From Pseudomonadales bacterium (GTDB lineage Bacteria > Pseudomonadota > Gammaproteobacteria > Pseudomonadales > Azotimanducaceae): a stretch of DNA of 13,189 nt. The notes beneath the pieces are model-generated. The model had not been told where the DNA came from and searched no databases. It saw nothing but the letters and a program-made list of their open reading frames with translations. Position numbers and translations under genes: made by a program. The stretch covers positions 1-13,189 of the forward strand of contig JAPKEK010000015.1 of assembly GCA_028822125.1 (NCBI GenBank). Reading direction: 5' to 3'. Positions 1-6,775 of the stretch are shown piece by piece; within the stretch, counting starts at the first letter, position 1, and every line of letters begins with the position of its first letter.

Positions 1-515
1 GTTAAGGGTTCAGGCAGGTCCAGGCGCATCATGGTATCGACGATGGTATAACTCAGCGCTTTATTATTTTGGTCAGTCACTGCAGTCAGTTTAAAGCCAT
101 GACTTCGGTCCGACATTGATTGCATTTTACGCAATCTGTCGAAGCTGAGGCGATCTTCACCTGATTGAGATAAAGAGCGATTTTCCAGGGAATTTTTCTT
201 GAATCGATTCTGATCTAACTGCAACCAGATATAGTTAAGATGATGGGGAGAATTATTGGTATAGACGATCGTTTCCGAACCTTTTATTGATCGCTGTTCA
301 GGATCGAGAAAGACATTTATTTTGTAGTCAGCCTGCTGTTGCCAGTAAAGCGGTCCAGGTGAGCCGGAAGCTGTCCTGTAAACGGTGGGAGTTGGTAGCG
401 TCTGCTCGAGTTGGGCGAACTTAACAGCGCCGCTTCCCACCTCGGCTGAAGTGGTGTCCGCATAGTGGTTTGAGAAAACTGCGAAAGCGATGAGACTCAG
501 TATTTTTAAGGACAT
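1..515 (-). CDS. M1 family metallopeptidase, N-terminal part (cut by window edge)
   Basis: Reading leftward from an ATG at 515-513, the frame stays open to the window edge (171 codons). It begins MSLKILSLIAFAVFSNHYAD, a short hydrophobic stretch that looks like a secretion signal. Next comes a beta-rich segment including YKINVFLDPEQRSIKGSETI, then a TNNSPHHLNYIWLQLDQN stretch. That pattern (repeated beta strands, a G-x-E-x-I-x-Y-x-N-N-S turn, then L-x-x-I-W-L-Q-L) is typical of the N-terminal beta domain of M1 (gluzincin) aminopeptidase-like proteins of proteobacteria. The HExxH zinc site would lie beyond the window, so catalytic competence cannot be judged. Family knowledge suggests a periplasmic or secreted zinc peptidase. 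No clear Shine-Dalgarno precedes the ATG; the upstream 30 bases are very A/T rich. The family call is fairly secure, the exact subfamily is not. Confidence 0.72.
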   Translation of the reverse strand, partial: MSLKILSLIAFAVFSNHYADTTSAEVGSGAVKFAQLEQTLPTPTVYRTASGSPGPLYWQQQADYKINVFLDPEQRSIKGSETIVYTNNSPHHLNYIWLQLDQNRFKKNSLENRSLSQSGEDRLSFDRLRKMQSMSDRSHGFKLTAVTDQNNKALSYTIVDTMMRLDLPEPL

Positions 516-546
516 AATTGAATTTTATTTTTTGAATTATTAGATT

Positions 547-788
547 TCAGCAACTGTTAATACCATTGTTTTTGTTGTCAGGTTGTTGCTTTAGTTTTTC
601 CTTTCTTTGGCGCAATTGCTTTCTTCCTGATGCCATTAATAGCGCTAGCGAATCCTTGTGATCAGGGTTGCCTGGATATTGCCAGGAACTTGTTTTGCCG
701 AGGCGCTCGTGTAAGCACTTGATATCTAACAGGCTAACTGATCTCTCTTGATGGATGATATGCGGTCCCGTTGGTTGATTTTTAGCAT
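547..788 (-). pseudogene. Small ~80-residue protein gene broken by a probable one-base deletion
   Basis: An ATG at 788-786, 12 bases after the receiver-domain stop and preceded by a purine-rich AAGAGAG, opens MLKINQRDRISSIKRDQLAC and then hits TAG. Restoring one base near 735-737 (TTAGC read as TTNAGC) joins it to a second frame. That frame runs KRDQ-L-SLLDIKCLHERLGK, continues through SSWQYPGNPDHKDSLALL and a charged GRKQLRQRKEKLK helix, and stops at TGA 549-547. The joined protein reads smoothly as a short helical, charged, cytoplasmic protein. The downstream frame has no ATG, GTG or TTG start of its own before the conserved-looking part. I do not recognise the family and assign no function. 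It fills most of the 285-base gap between the M1 peptidase and the kinase remnant. Alternatively it is chance open frame, but the smooth joining and the amino-acid make-up favour a real, damaged gene. Confidence 0.4.
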
Positions 789-799
789 TACTTTCTCTC

Positions 800-2678
800 T
801 TATGCCAGTAGCTGTTTAATTTTGGCGATAAATTCAGCTTTGGAAAAAGGTTTTGCCAAGAAATCAGTATTGGGTTTATTCAGATCTCCGCTGCTAAGGG
901 CGCCATGTGAATAGCCTGATATGAACAATACTGGCAGGTTCTTAATAGTTGTCCTGGTTTTTTGAACCACTTCCGGGCCTATTGCCTTACCCGGCAGCAT
1001 TACATCGGATACCATAAAGTCGAAATTGAGGTCCTCCAGGAGATCAACTTCCTTTTCTGATTCCACTTCTGTAACGTCAAAACCCTGACTCTGTAGAAAC
1101 ATGGATACTAATTCTCTGACACCCTGATCATCCTCTAGCAGCAGGGCACGCTTAATTTTGCTTTCAAAAACGATGGGGTCAGGGTCACTGCCTGGCGCAT
1201 CTTCGATAGGTTGGTAGCGAGGTATGAAGCCGTTGAGCCTGGTGCCATCGCCTTCATCAGGGGTAATCAGAAATACCGCATCGACGGCACCGGGATTAGA
1301 GTGTTGCGAGGTGATTTCTTCAGGGTGTGTGCTGGGATCATGTAATATTGACAGGAAGGGATTAAAATAAGCTTTGCAATTTCTTCTGAGCCATCTGAGC
1401 CGCATACAACAATAGAAAGTTTAGTGTATTCAGCAGCCATGAGGCCGTAGGTCTTGATATCCTTTGATTGTTGTGAGAACTGCTCTATGGTTATGCTTAG
1501 AGTGTCCCCGGCGGGCGATGTCTCCTTGCCATTAAGACATAATTTGATTAAGGCATATTCGTATTTTGCAGGGTTAATCAAGCATTGCCAGTAGCCATTG
1601 TTATTGAGCATTGACAGGCTTAGTGACCTGCCGATGGCTAGTTTTATCATGACCTGCATTTGCTCAATATATTGGCCTAGATTGAGTGTTTCTGCCTGGT
1701 TAGGTTTTGTTATGGTGAGCCTATTGAGTTGCTTGATCAAGGTGGCGCCGTCTGCTACTGACTGGTGGATACTCTCGAAAGAGACATTATTTTCGAGGTC
1801 AGCTGATTCTTGAAGTATGGCAGCGTGGCCGCTGACGATGCTTAGTAAATTGTTAAAGGAATGGGCTACATCACCCACCATACTTTCTACAATGTCACTT
1901 CGGGCTGTTTTGGAACCTGCCTTAATTCTGCTGTTTGGCAAGGTGCTATCTAGGCTGCCGCCAATGATGTACGTTTTTGACCCCAGATTGCAGGATAAGG
2001 TTTTAAAGGTGAGTTCTTGCCTTGCACCCCGTTGGTCGATACAGCCGATCATCTGGTTCTCGATAGCAGGAACCTGAATCAGCAGCGCTTTTAACGTGGC
2101 TGCTGTTTGCTGGCTTTCAGGGGTGAGCAGGGACTGCTCCTGACTTCCCTGCTGGTACAGTTCATTTAGTTCTGTCAGTGTTATGCCGATTTAATCGAGG
2201 TAATTTTGGCTGGCCCACAGATAGGTGGTCGAAGATTCATCAATAACAGCGGCTAAACAGTGCTGTCTGCAAAGCATCTGGGTTAATTCAATGATTGCCT
2301 GATCGTCAGTATGATCGCTCGAAAATGCCGTCGTAACGAGGAAGGTTTTGTGCCTGCTAACCTTGTCGACTGCGCTGCAGTGCAGTTCGCATGGAATCCA
2401 TCCTTTGGTTTTATGCTGAAATTTTATGGTTACTGTTGCAATAGATTTCTGCTCTGGCAGACAGGCATTCTTTAGCGGTTCCGGTAAGTCCCGAACATTT
2501 TCAGGGTGGGTCGATTCAGAGACTAAATGGCCTTCAAGCTCGCCGTCCCCCAGTTAAGGAGGTGCTCGAAGGGTTGACTGGTAAAGGTCAATTGGTGATC
2601 GGAATTGATCTGGAAAAGCGCTAATTCCGCCTGGCCGGCTAGGCTTTTATAAGTCTCGACTCGAGATATGGCATTCAT
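800..2678 (-). pseudogene. Hybrid sensor histidine kinase (PAS - HisKA/HATPase - receiver), disrupted
   Basis: Three minus-strand frames join into one hybrid kinase. From ATG 2678 (or ATGATG at 2699/2696) a PAS-like segment runs to FTSQPFEHLLNWG. It loses frame at a run of five G (2551-2547); six would read NWGDGELEGHL and continue. The middle frame passes an in-frame TAA at 2193-2191 (YLD-stop-IGITLTELN) and enters the kinase: GDVAHSFNNLL holds the phospho-accepting His (codon 1863-1861), and LCLNGKE resembles an N-box. Near 1373-1375 another lost base separates GSEEIAK from AYFNPF in the third frame. That frame carries the end of the ATPase fold (DEGDGTRLNGFIPRY) and a receiver with the acidic pair EDD, phospho-Asp in MVSDVMLPG (codon 1006-1004), FISGY and AKPF. 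The G1 box has become VVCGSDGS, lacking the Asp and second Gly, and no G2 box is visible, so the ATPase looks eroded beyond the frame breaks. A receiver-only protein could still be made. It follows the transporter with a 63-base gap. Confidence 0.8.
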
Positions 2679-2699
2679 AACACGAGAATACCTCATCAT

Positions 2700-2730
2700 C
2701 TGGGTAAAACTCTATATGGAGTATACCCAG
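2700..2730. repeat. Inverted repeat (hairpin) between transporter and kinase remnant
   Basis: Perfect 7-base arms CTGGGTA (2700-2706) and TACCCAG (2724-2730) enclose an inner ACTC/GAGT pairing with a small internal mismatch and bulge. The loop is about six bases. It lies in the 63-base gap between the transporter stop (2742) and the kinase remnant start, ending right at the ATGATG start candidate on the minus strand. No T tract follows on either strand, so it is not a standard intrinsic terminator. It could be an attenuating or mRNA-stabilising hairpin between the two genes. Confidence 0.4.
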
Positions 2731-2741
2731 TCGTCTTTTGG

Positions 2742-3941
2742 TTAATTCCGGCCTGGAGCCGTATCTGTTGGTTTGGCCTCGTTTTTGTCTATCTTTGCTC
2801 CCAGCCACTGCATTGATGCAAACAGGAGAATGTAGATCGTGGCAGCGCACGAATAGGGTAATATCGGGTTTATTTGGTAGAGCAACCCGCCGAGTAAGGG
2901 GCCAAAGGTAAATCCAAGTGGGCCGCACGATGCTGCCACACCGGCCACCGAGCCTTGCTCGGTGTTATTTACTGCCAGCGAAGCACCAGCCATAAAGCCT
3001 GGGCCTGCCAGTCCCATTGCAAAACCCTGTATGATCATTGCGGTGGTTAGCCAGGCTCGGGTCTCGAAGATGGCCATGAGCAAGAAGGCGATTACCAGTA
3101 GAGGTATAGCAAGCTTGAGAAGAAAAAATGGTTGTACGGTTAGTCGTTGAACGATAAAGCCCTGGGCAAATAGAGAAGCGCCTGCTGAAAACATCATTGC
3201 AATGCCGAGGGTTTTCGCCGTTTCGCTAGCGGACAATCCAAGGGCATCCTGAAAGCGAAACCCCATTGTCTGCTGAACCAGCGCAAAGCCCATAAACATG
3301 AAGACGCCAACCACCATAAAGGGCAAGATGCGCGGGTCGCTATAGCGTACAGGAGTAGGCAATTCACTTTTTGGCTTTATTGGGTTAGGCGATTCTGGTA
3401 GGTAGCGCCAGACAAACAAACCATTGAAAAAGGCGATAATTGCCATGAGCCAGAGCGGCATTAATAACGAGAAAACGGCTAGGCCACTGATGGCAGGCCC
3501 CAGAATTGCGCCAAGGTTGTTGGCTGCTCCAGTCGCGCCCATGCCTTTGATTCTTGTGGCAGTTGTCGTTATATCAGCCATATAGGCGGTGGCTGCAGGC
3601 ATCGTCGCTGACATGACTGCAGCATGCAGAATCCGGGTGACAAGCAAAGCGATATAGAGAGGGGAACCTGTCAAAAATCCATTTAGTCCAAGACTGAGTA
3701 CCCAGTTGAAGACGAAGGTGCCTGCGGAGAAGCCGAATAACCCTATAAGGAGTGCCCTTTTTCGCCCCCAGCGGTCGCTGACCCTTCCCCAGAAAGGCGA
3801 TGCCAGGAACACCGTTAGTGCTGAACAGCCTATAATGCTGGTAATCTGAAATTCAGATAAATGCATTTCTCGGCCGATTGGCGCCAACAGCGGGAATAAT
3901 ACAGAAAACCCCATGCCAACTATAACCAGACAGGTAAGCAA
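2742..3941 (-). CDS. Major facilitator superfamily transporter (DHA1/TetA-like drug or metabolite exporter)
   Basis: The 399-residue product has about twelve hydrophobic segments in two halves of six. The loop after the second segment carries MFS motif A, GRVSDRWGRKRALL (near residues 52-65). Glycine- and proline-rich membrane segments such as AANNLGAILGPAISG and SCGPLGFTFGPLLGG resemble the motif C region of 12-helix drug/H+ antiporters. The role is inferred as proton-coupled export across the inner membrane; the substrate is unknown. The start is unusual: the earliest conventional initiator in frame is TTG at 3941-3939, giving MLTCLVIVGMG directly into helix 1 with only a weak AAAGAA upstream. 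The frame stays open upstream (reading ...SFSQAQRT before the TTG) but has no ATG or GTG there, so the true N-terminus may use a rare start or have been damaged. Two TATAAT boxes lie 112-133 bases upstream, and a repeat array lies beyond them. Confidence 0.85.
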   Translation of the reverse strand: MLTCLVIVGMGFSVLFPLLAPIGREMHLSEFQITSIIGCSALTVFLASPFWGRVSDRWGRKRALLIGLFGFSAGTFVFNWVLSLGLNGFLTGSPLYIALLVTRILHAAVMSATMPAATAYMADITTTATRIKGMGATGAANNLGAILGPAISGLAVFSLLMPLWLMAIIAFFNGLFVWRYLPESPNPIKPKSELPTPVRYSDPRILPFMVVGVFMFMGFALVQQTMGFRFQDALGLSASETAKTLGIAMMFSAGASLFAQGFIVQRLTVQPFFLLKLAIPLLVIAFLLMAIFETRAWLTTAMIIQGFAMGLAGPGFMAGASLAVNNTEQGSVAGVAASCGPLGFTFGPLLGGLLYQINPILPYSCAATIYILLFASMQWLGAKIDKNEAKPTDTAPGRN

Positions 3942-4052
3942 GGTTCTTTGAGCCTGGGAAAAGGAAAAAACTGGGGCCGCGGAGGGGGAGCAGTTGCCAA
4001 TAGTGATATTATCTAACCTTATGATGAAGTAGCATGCGCATAGAAGTTGGTG

Positions 4053-4074
4053 ATTATAATATTTGTTTATTATA
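4053..4074 (-). promoter_or_regulatory. A/T-rich promoter region with two TATAAT boxes facing the transporter
   Basis: On the minus strand, perfect TATAAT hexamers occur at 4074-4069 and 4058-4053. For the outer one, TTACCT at 4098-4093 sits 18 bases upstream but is a poor -35. The inner one has no recognisable -35. The position, oriented toward the transporter and just gene-side of the phased repeats at 4129-4249, fits a promoter needing an activator. Box matches are seen; promoter activity is inferred. Confidence 0.4.
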
Positions 4075-4128
4075 AAATCTGGCGCTTTTAAAAGGTAATG
4101 TGTTTAATACCGGGTGCGTGCCGTAATA

Positions 4129-4249
4129 GGTAACTATTAGTTACATTGATACTGTCATAGGTGACCATTGGTTCCTTTGATTTAGTCTTGGGGGGTATTC
4201 GTTCTTTTACTAGGGCACCGGTAACGATTAGTTCTTTTAATAATGAGTT
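4129..4249. repeat. Four degenerate 15-bp elements at a 30-31 bp period (possible operator array)
   Basis: Related elements start at 4129 (GGTAACTATTAGTTAC), 4160 (GGTGACCATTGGTTCC), 4190 (GGGGGGTATTCGTTCT) and 4220 (GGTAACGATTAGTTCT). Spacings are 31, 30 and 30, close to three helical turns. The shared pattern is GGTrACnATTnGTTC followed by a T-rich tail in the last three. The first copy contains a perfect dyad GTAAC-TATTA-GTTAC; the others keep it imperfectly. A weaker look-alike starts at 4294 (GGATTCATTCGTTG). Copies lining up on one DNA face suggest cooperative binding by a regulator, serving the transporter promoter on one side and perhaps the 4500 operon on the other. A decayed minisatellite is the main alternative. 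Confidence 0.5.
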
Positions 4250-4499
4250 TTGGTCATCAATGAGCGCTGCGATGAAGACTTCTGGTTATCACCGGATTCA
4301 TTCGTTGTAGCTCTAATTTATGCAGAGCATGAGTCGTGGTAAATCGTAGTTGAGCAGCGTATCAGAAGTTGTTGATCTCAGTCACCTAAAGGCTGAGTGA
4401 TCTACGCTCAAGTGATCTTCAATGGGATCGCGTAATGGGGTCGTAGCGCTGATTTTCTAAGAACGTAACGAAATTGGTGGTAGAAAATTTTAATGTAGG
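4250..4499. other. Non-coding stretch upstream of the rightward operon
   Basis: No credible coding frame is seen here. It holds an inverted repeat with 5-base arms, GCTCT (4310-4314) and AGAGC (4324-4328), and a stronger one with 7-base arms including one G-T pair, CTCAGTC (4377-4383) and GGCTGAG (4391-4397). AGTGATCT occurs twice, at 4396 and 4411, 15 bases apart. No T tract follows either hairpin, so neither is a convincing terminator. The promoter of the metallo-beta-lactamase-fold operon should lie here or in the array, but I see no convincing -35/-10 pair. Confidence 0.35.
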
Positions 4500-5609
4500 A
4501 TGAGAAAGCCTCAAAGGACCGTGGCAGAGATGGTGAATGAAGTGAGTAAAAATAGTAGTCGTGCGCAGTCGAAAAGAGGGTATGACCCTCTGGTTTATCG
4601 TTTTGTTGACCAGTGCCCAGCTGAGGGCGAGATCACTAGAGTTGCCGAAGGTGTTTTCTGGGCAAGGTTGCCGCTGTGGGGACGGTTAAATCATATTAAT
4701 GTCTGGTTACTTCAGGATTATGATGGTTGGACGATAGTTGATACTGGTTTGCATACTGATCAGGCAAAGGCATGCTGGAACGCAATTTTCGATAAATATC
4801 TAGACGGCAAGCTTGTGACACGGGTGATAGCAACTCACCTGCATACAGATCATACGGGCAATGCAGGCTGGATAGCATCTAAATTTGATTGTCCCCTGTG
4901 GATGAGCAGAAGCGATTTCTATATGTGTAAGGTGATGGCGGCTGATCAGCCAACAGATGTTCCTGAAGATGCCATCCGCTTCTACAGACGAGCTGGCTTT
5001 GATGATTCAAGGTTGGCTCGTTATCGGCAGAGGTTTGGTCAGTTTGGTGCCAGTATTTCGCCTTTACCAGCGGGTTATAGAAGAATCCAGGATGGAGAAT
5101 ATATTGATATAAATGGCAAGGAATGGCGAGCAGTGATCGGTCATGGCCACGCGCCAGAGCACGTCTGTCTTTACTGTCCAGAACTGAAAATCATTCTGGC
5201 TGGTGATCAGATTCTTCCAAGGATAACGCCTAATGTCAGTGTCCAGCCGTCCGAGCCGCTGGCTGACCCGCTTCGAGATTGGATCGCATCGAGTATAAGG
5301 TTTAGGGAACTGCTACCGCCGAATCTGTTGGTATTGCCTGCTCATCAGGATATATTCGAAGGGCTTCATGAAAGACTCACCGCCTTGATCGACTGGCATG
5401 AAGTGGCGATTGAAAGGCTTTATGATCTCTGTGCCGAACCTAAGCGAGCAGTGGACGTCTTCGGCGCTCTCTTTAAGAGCGAGATTACAGATATGAGTTA
5501 TTTCCCCGCTACAGGCGAGGCGATCGCACACCTTCACTGTGCTCAGGGCAGAAGGCTCCTGGTTGTAGAAGAAGATGAACAAGGTGTGGCCTGGTGGAGG
5601 CAAGCTTAG
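4500..5609 (+). CDS. Metallo-beta-lactamase-fold hydrolase
   Basis: The 369-residue product has no signal peptide or membrane segment. It carries the full MBL-fold metal set: HLHTDH (His113, His115, Asp117, His118), GHAPEH ending in His221, Asp235 in LAGDQILP, and His282 in LPAHQD. DGWTIVDTG near residue 75 is the usual early strand. After the catalytic domain comes a helical C-terminal part of about 75 residues like the winged-helix tail of MBL-fold hydrolases. Such proteins hydrolyse thioesters, lactones or related esters with two zinc ions; the substrate here is unknown. The length exceeds classic glyoxalase II (about 250) because of an N-terminal extension and this tail. The start is uncertain: ATG 4500 has AGG directly against it, and ATG 4530 (MVNEVSK) is an alternative. 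It is the first gene of a rightward cluster with a 36-base gap to the next gene, so it may help process an acyl-CoA or ester intermediate. Confidence 0.85.
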   Translation: MRKPQRTVAEMVNEVSKNSSRAQSKRGYDPLVYRFVDQCPAEGEITRVAEGVFWARLPLWGRLNHINVWLLQDYDGWTIVDTGLHTDQAKACWNAIFDKYLDGKLVTRVIATHLHTDHTGNAGWIASKFDCPLWMSRSDFYMCKVMAADQPTDVPEDAIRFYRRAGFDDSRLARYRQRFGQFGASISPLPAGYRRIQDGEYIDINGKEWRAVIGHGHAPEHVCLYCPELKIILAGDQILPRITPNVSVQPSEPLADPLRDWIASSIRFRELLPPNLLVLPAHQDIFEGLHERLTALIDWHEVAIERLYDLCAEPKRAVDVFGALFKSEITDMSYFPATGEAIAHLHCAQGRRLLVVEEDEQGVAWWRQA

Positions 5610-5645
5610 CTCCTGGGGCTGAGAGCATGGGGTGATACACTAATA

Positions 5646-6746
5646 ATGACAGAATCAGCAGAAGCTCCCAGGCAAGCCGGCCGGTCGCCATCGTGGATAA
5701 GGATCGCTCTGATCGGACTGGCCCTACATCTGGTGTTGTTTGTTTATCCTGTGCTGCGGATCTCATTCTGGCTTGAGTTACCGGTCTTCATCTGGGCTGT
5801 GGTGCTGGTAGTGGTGACCAGTAGTCAGGTAGTTGCAAGAGGTATATTGCGTAATCCGAAGACGGACCTGGCAAGATTAGTCAGACAGAGCCTGGACTTT
5901 ATCCTTGGCGTCAGTCCAATTCTGGTTTTTGCTACGGTCATGGCAGAAGGGCTTGTCTGGTTTGACTTGTTGTCGGCCAATAGCGCGGCGCGGGTGGTCA
6001 CCTGGGTTGTTGCCATAGGGGGGGGCGCAGGTCTTTTTGCAGCCGTTGTTCCTGTCATTCATAGGATTGAGCTGGAATTTTCACAATTGCAGGAACCGCT
6101 CAACCTGGTGCAGATAACGGACGTTCATATTGGTTCAAGGAGTCAGGCCTTTTTGGAGCGCGTAGTCGCCAGGATCGCTGATTTGAACCCTCAGATCCTG
6201 TGCATTACAGGGGATCTTATTGATCAGAAAAATGTACAACAACAAGTGCTGTCCTGTTTTTCCGGGTTAACGATGCCAATTTATTTTGTCATAGGTAACC
6301 ACGAACGGTATGAAGATCTGGAAGATATTTTATTAAAACTAGAAAGGGTGGGTGTACAGTCGCTACGCAACGCTACAGCCTGGTTTCGGGATGATGTCCA
6401 GATCGTAGGTATTGATGATAAGGATGATCCCCATCAGGTTGAAAAACAACTAGACAAAATCGAAATAAATTCAAGCGCATTTACGCTCCTGCTTTACCAT
6501 AGACCGCAGGGTTTAGTCCCTGCGGCGCGCGCCGGGGTGCAGTTAATGCTCAGTGGGCATACTCATAATGGCCAAATATTTCCGTTCAATTTAGTGGTTG
6601 CCAGAGTATTTGAACAGGTTAAGGGATTGTTCAGTTATCATGGAGCACACTTGTATGTTTCTCAGGGAACGGGGACATGGGGCCCGGTTTTAAGAGTGGG
6701 AACCAGAGCAGAGATCACCTGGTTTCAACTGAAGCCAGCCCGGTAA
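5646..6746 (+). CDS. Membrane-anchored calcineurin-type metallophosphoesterase
   Basis: The 366-residue protein has about four hydrophobic segments (near residues 18-37, 44-63, 87-106 and 118-138) and then a phosphoesterase domain. The ordered metal motifs are all present: ITDVHIG (Asp159, His161), TGDLID (Asp190), GNHE (Asn218, His219), LLYHRP (His285) and SGHTHNGQ (His305, His307). This layout matches the YkuE/YpbG-like group of inner-membrane phosphoesterases. Some members of this broad superfamily cleave UDP-diacylglucosamine or other phospholipid-linked phosphate esters; the substrate here is unknown. By the positive-inside rule the membrane bundle anchors the enzyme, but the side of the membrane is not certain. 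ATG 5646 follows the previous stop by 36 bases with only GGGGTGA as a possible ribosome site. No key residue appears missing. Confidence 0.86.
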   Translation: MTESAEAPRQAGRSPSWIRIALIGLALHLVLFVYPVLRISFWLELPVFIWAVVLVVVTSSQVVARGILRNPKTDLARLVRQSLDFILGVSPILVFATVMAEGLVWFDLLSANSAARVVTWVVAIGGGAGLFAAVVPVIHRIELEFSQLQEPLNLVQITDVHIGSRSQAFLERVVARIADLNPQILCITGDLIDQKNVQQQVLSCFSGLTMPIYFVIGNHERYEDLEDILLKLERVGVQSLRNATAWFRDDVQIVGIDDKDDPHQVEKQLDKIEINSSAFTLLLYHRPQGLVPAARAGVQLMLSGHTHNGQIFPFNLVVARVFEQVKGLFSYHGAHLYVSQGTGTWGPVLRVGTRAEITWFQLKPAR

Positions 6747-6775
6747 TTTTTACACCAGTCTCGAGTAGGGGAATT

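Noticed and set aside
1360..1410. Programmed ribosomal frameshift between kinase and receiver frames
   Set aside because: No classic slippery heptamer or downstream structure is evident, and the gene also has a second frame break and a nonsense codon, so decay explains it more simply.
1598..2077. Two plus-strand open frames of 71 and 86 codons inside the kinase region
   Set aside because: They lie opposite the well-supported kinase sequence and show no protein-like motif or ribosome site.
2647..2928. 93-residue minus-strand open frame spanning the transporter 3' end and the kinase start
   Set aside because: It overlaps the transporter coding frame, has no family-like pattern, and ends inside the PAS segment of the kinase remnant in another frame.
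4129..4249. Possible CRISPR array, because of a ~30 bp period
   Set aside because: The repeats are only about 15 bp and diverged, the intervening sequence is about 15 bp, and no cas gene is present. The pattern fits phased binding sites better.
4377..4397. Intrinsic terminator at the CTCAGTC/GGCTGAG hairpin
   Set aside because: No T run follows on either strand and no gene ends there.
6677..6775. Longer acyl-CoA dehydrogenase start at 6677
   Set aside because: The extra 33 residues overlap the phosphoesterase gene and do not resemble the family N-terminus, whereas ATG 6776 has AGGGGA upstream.
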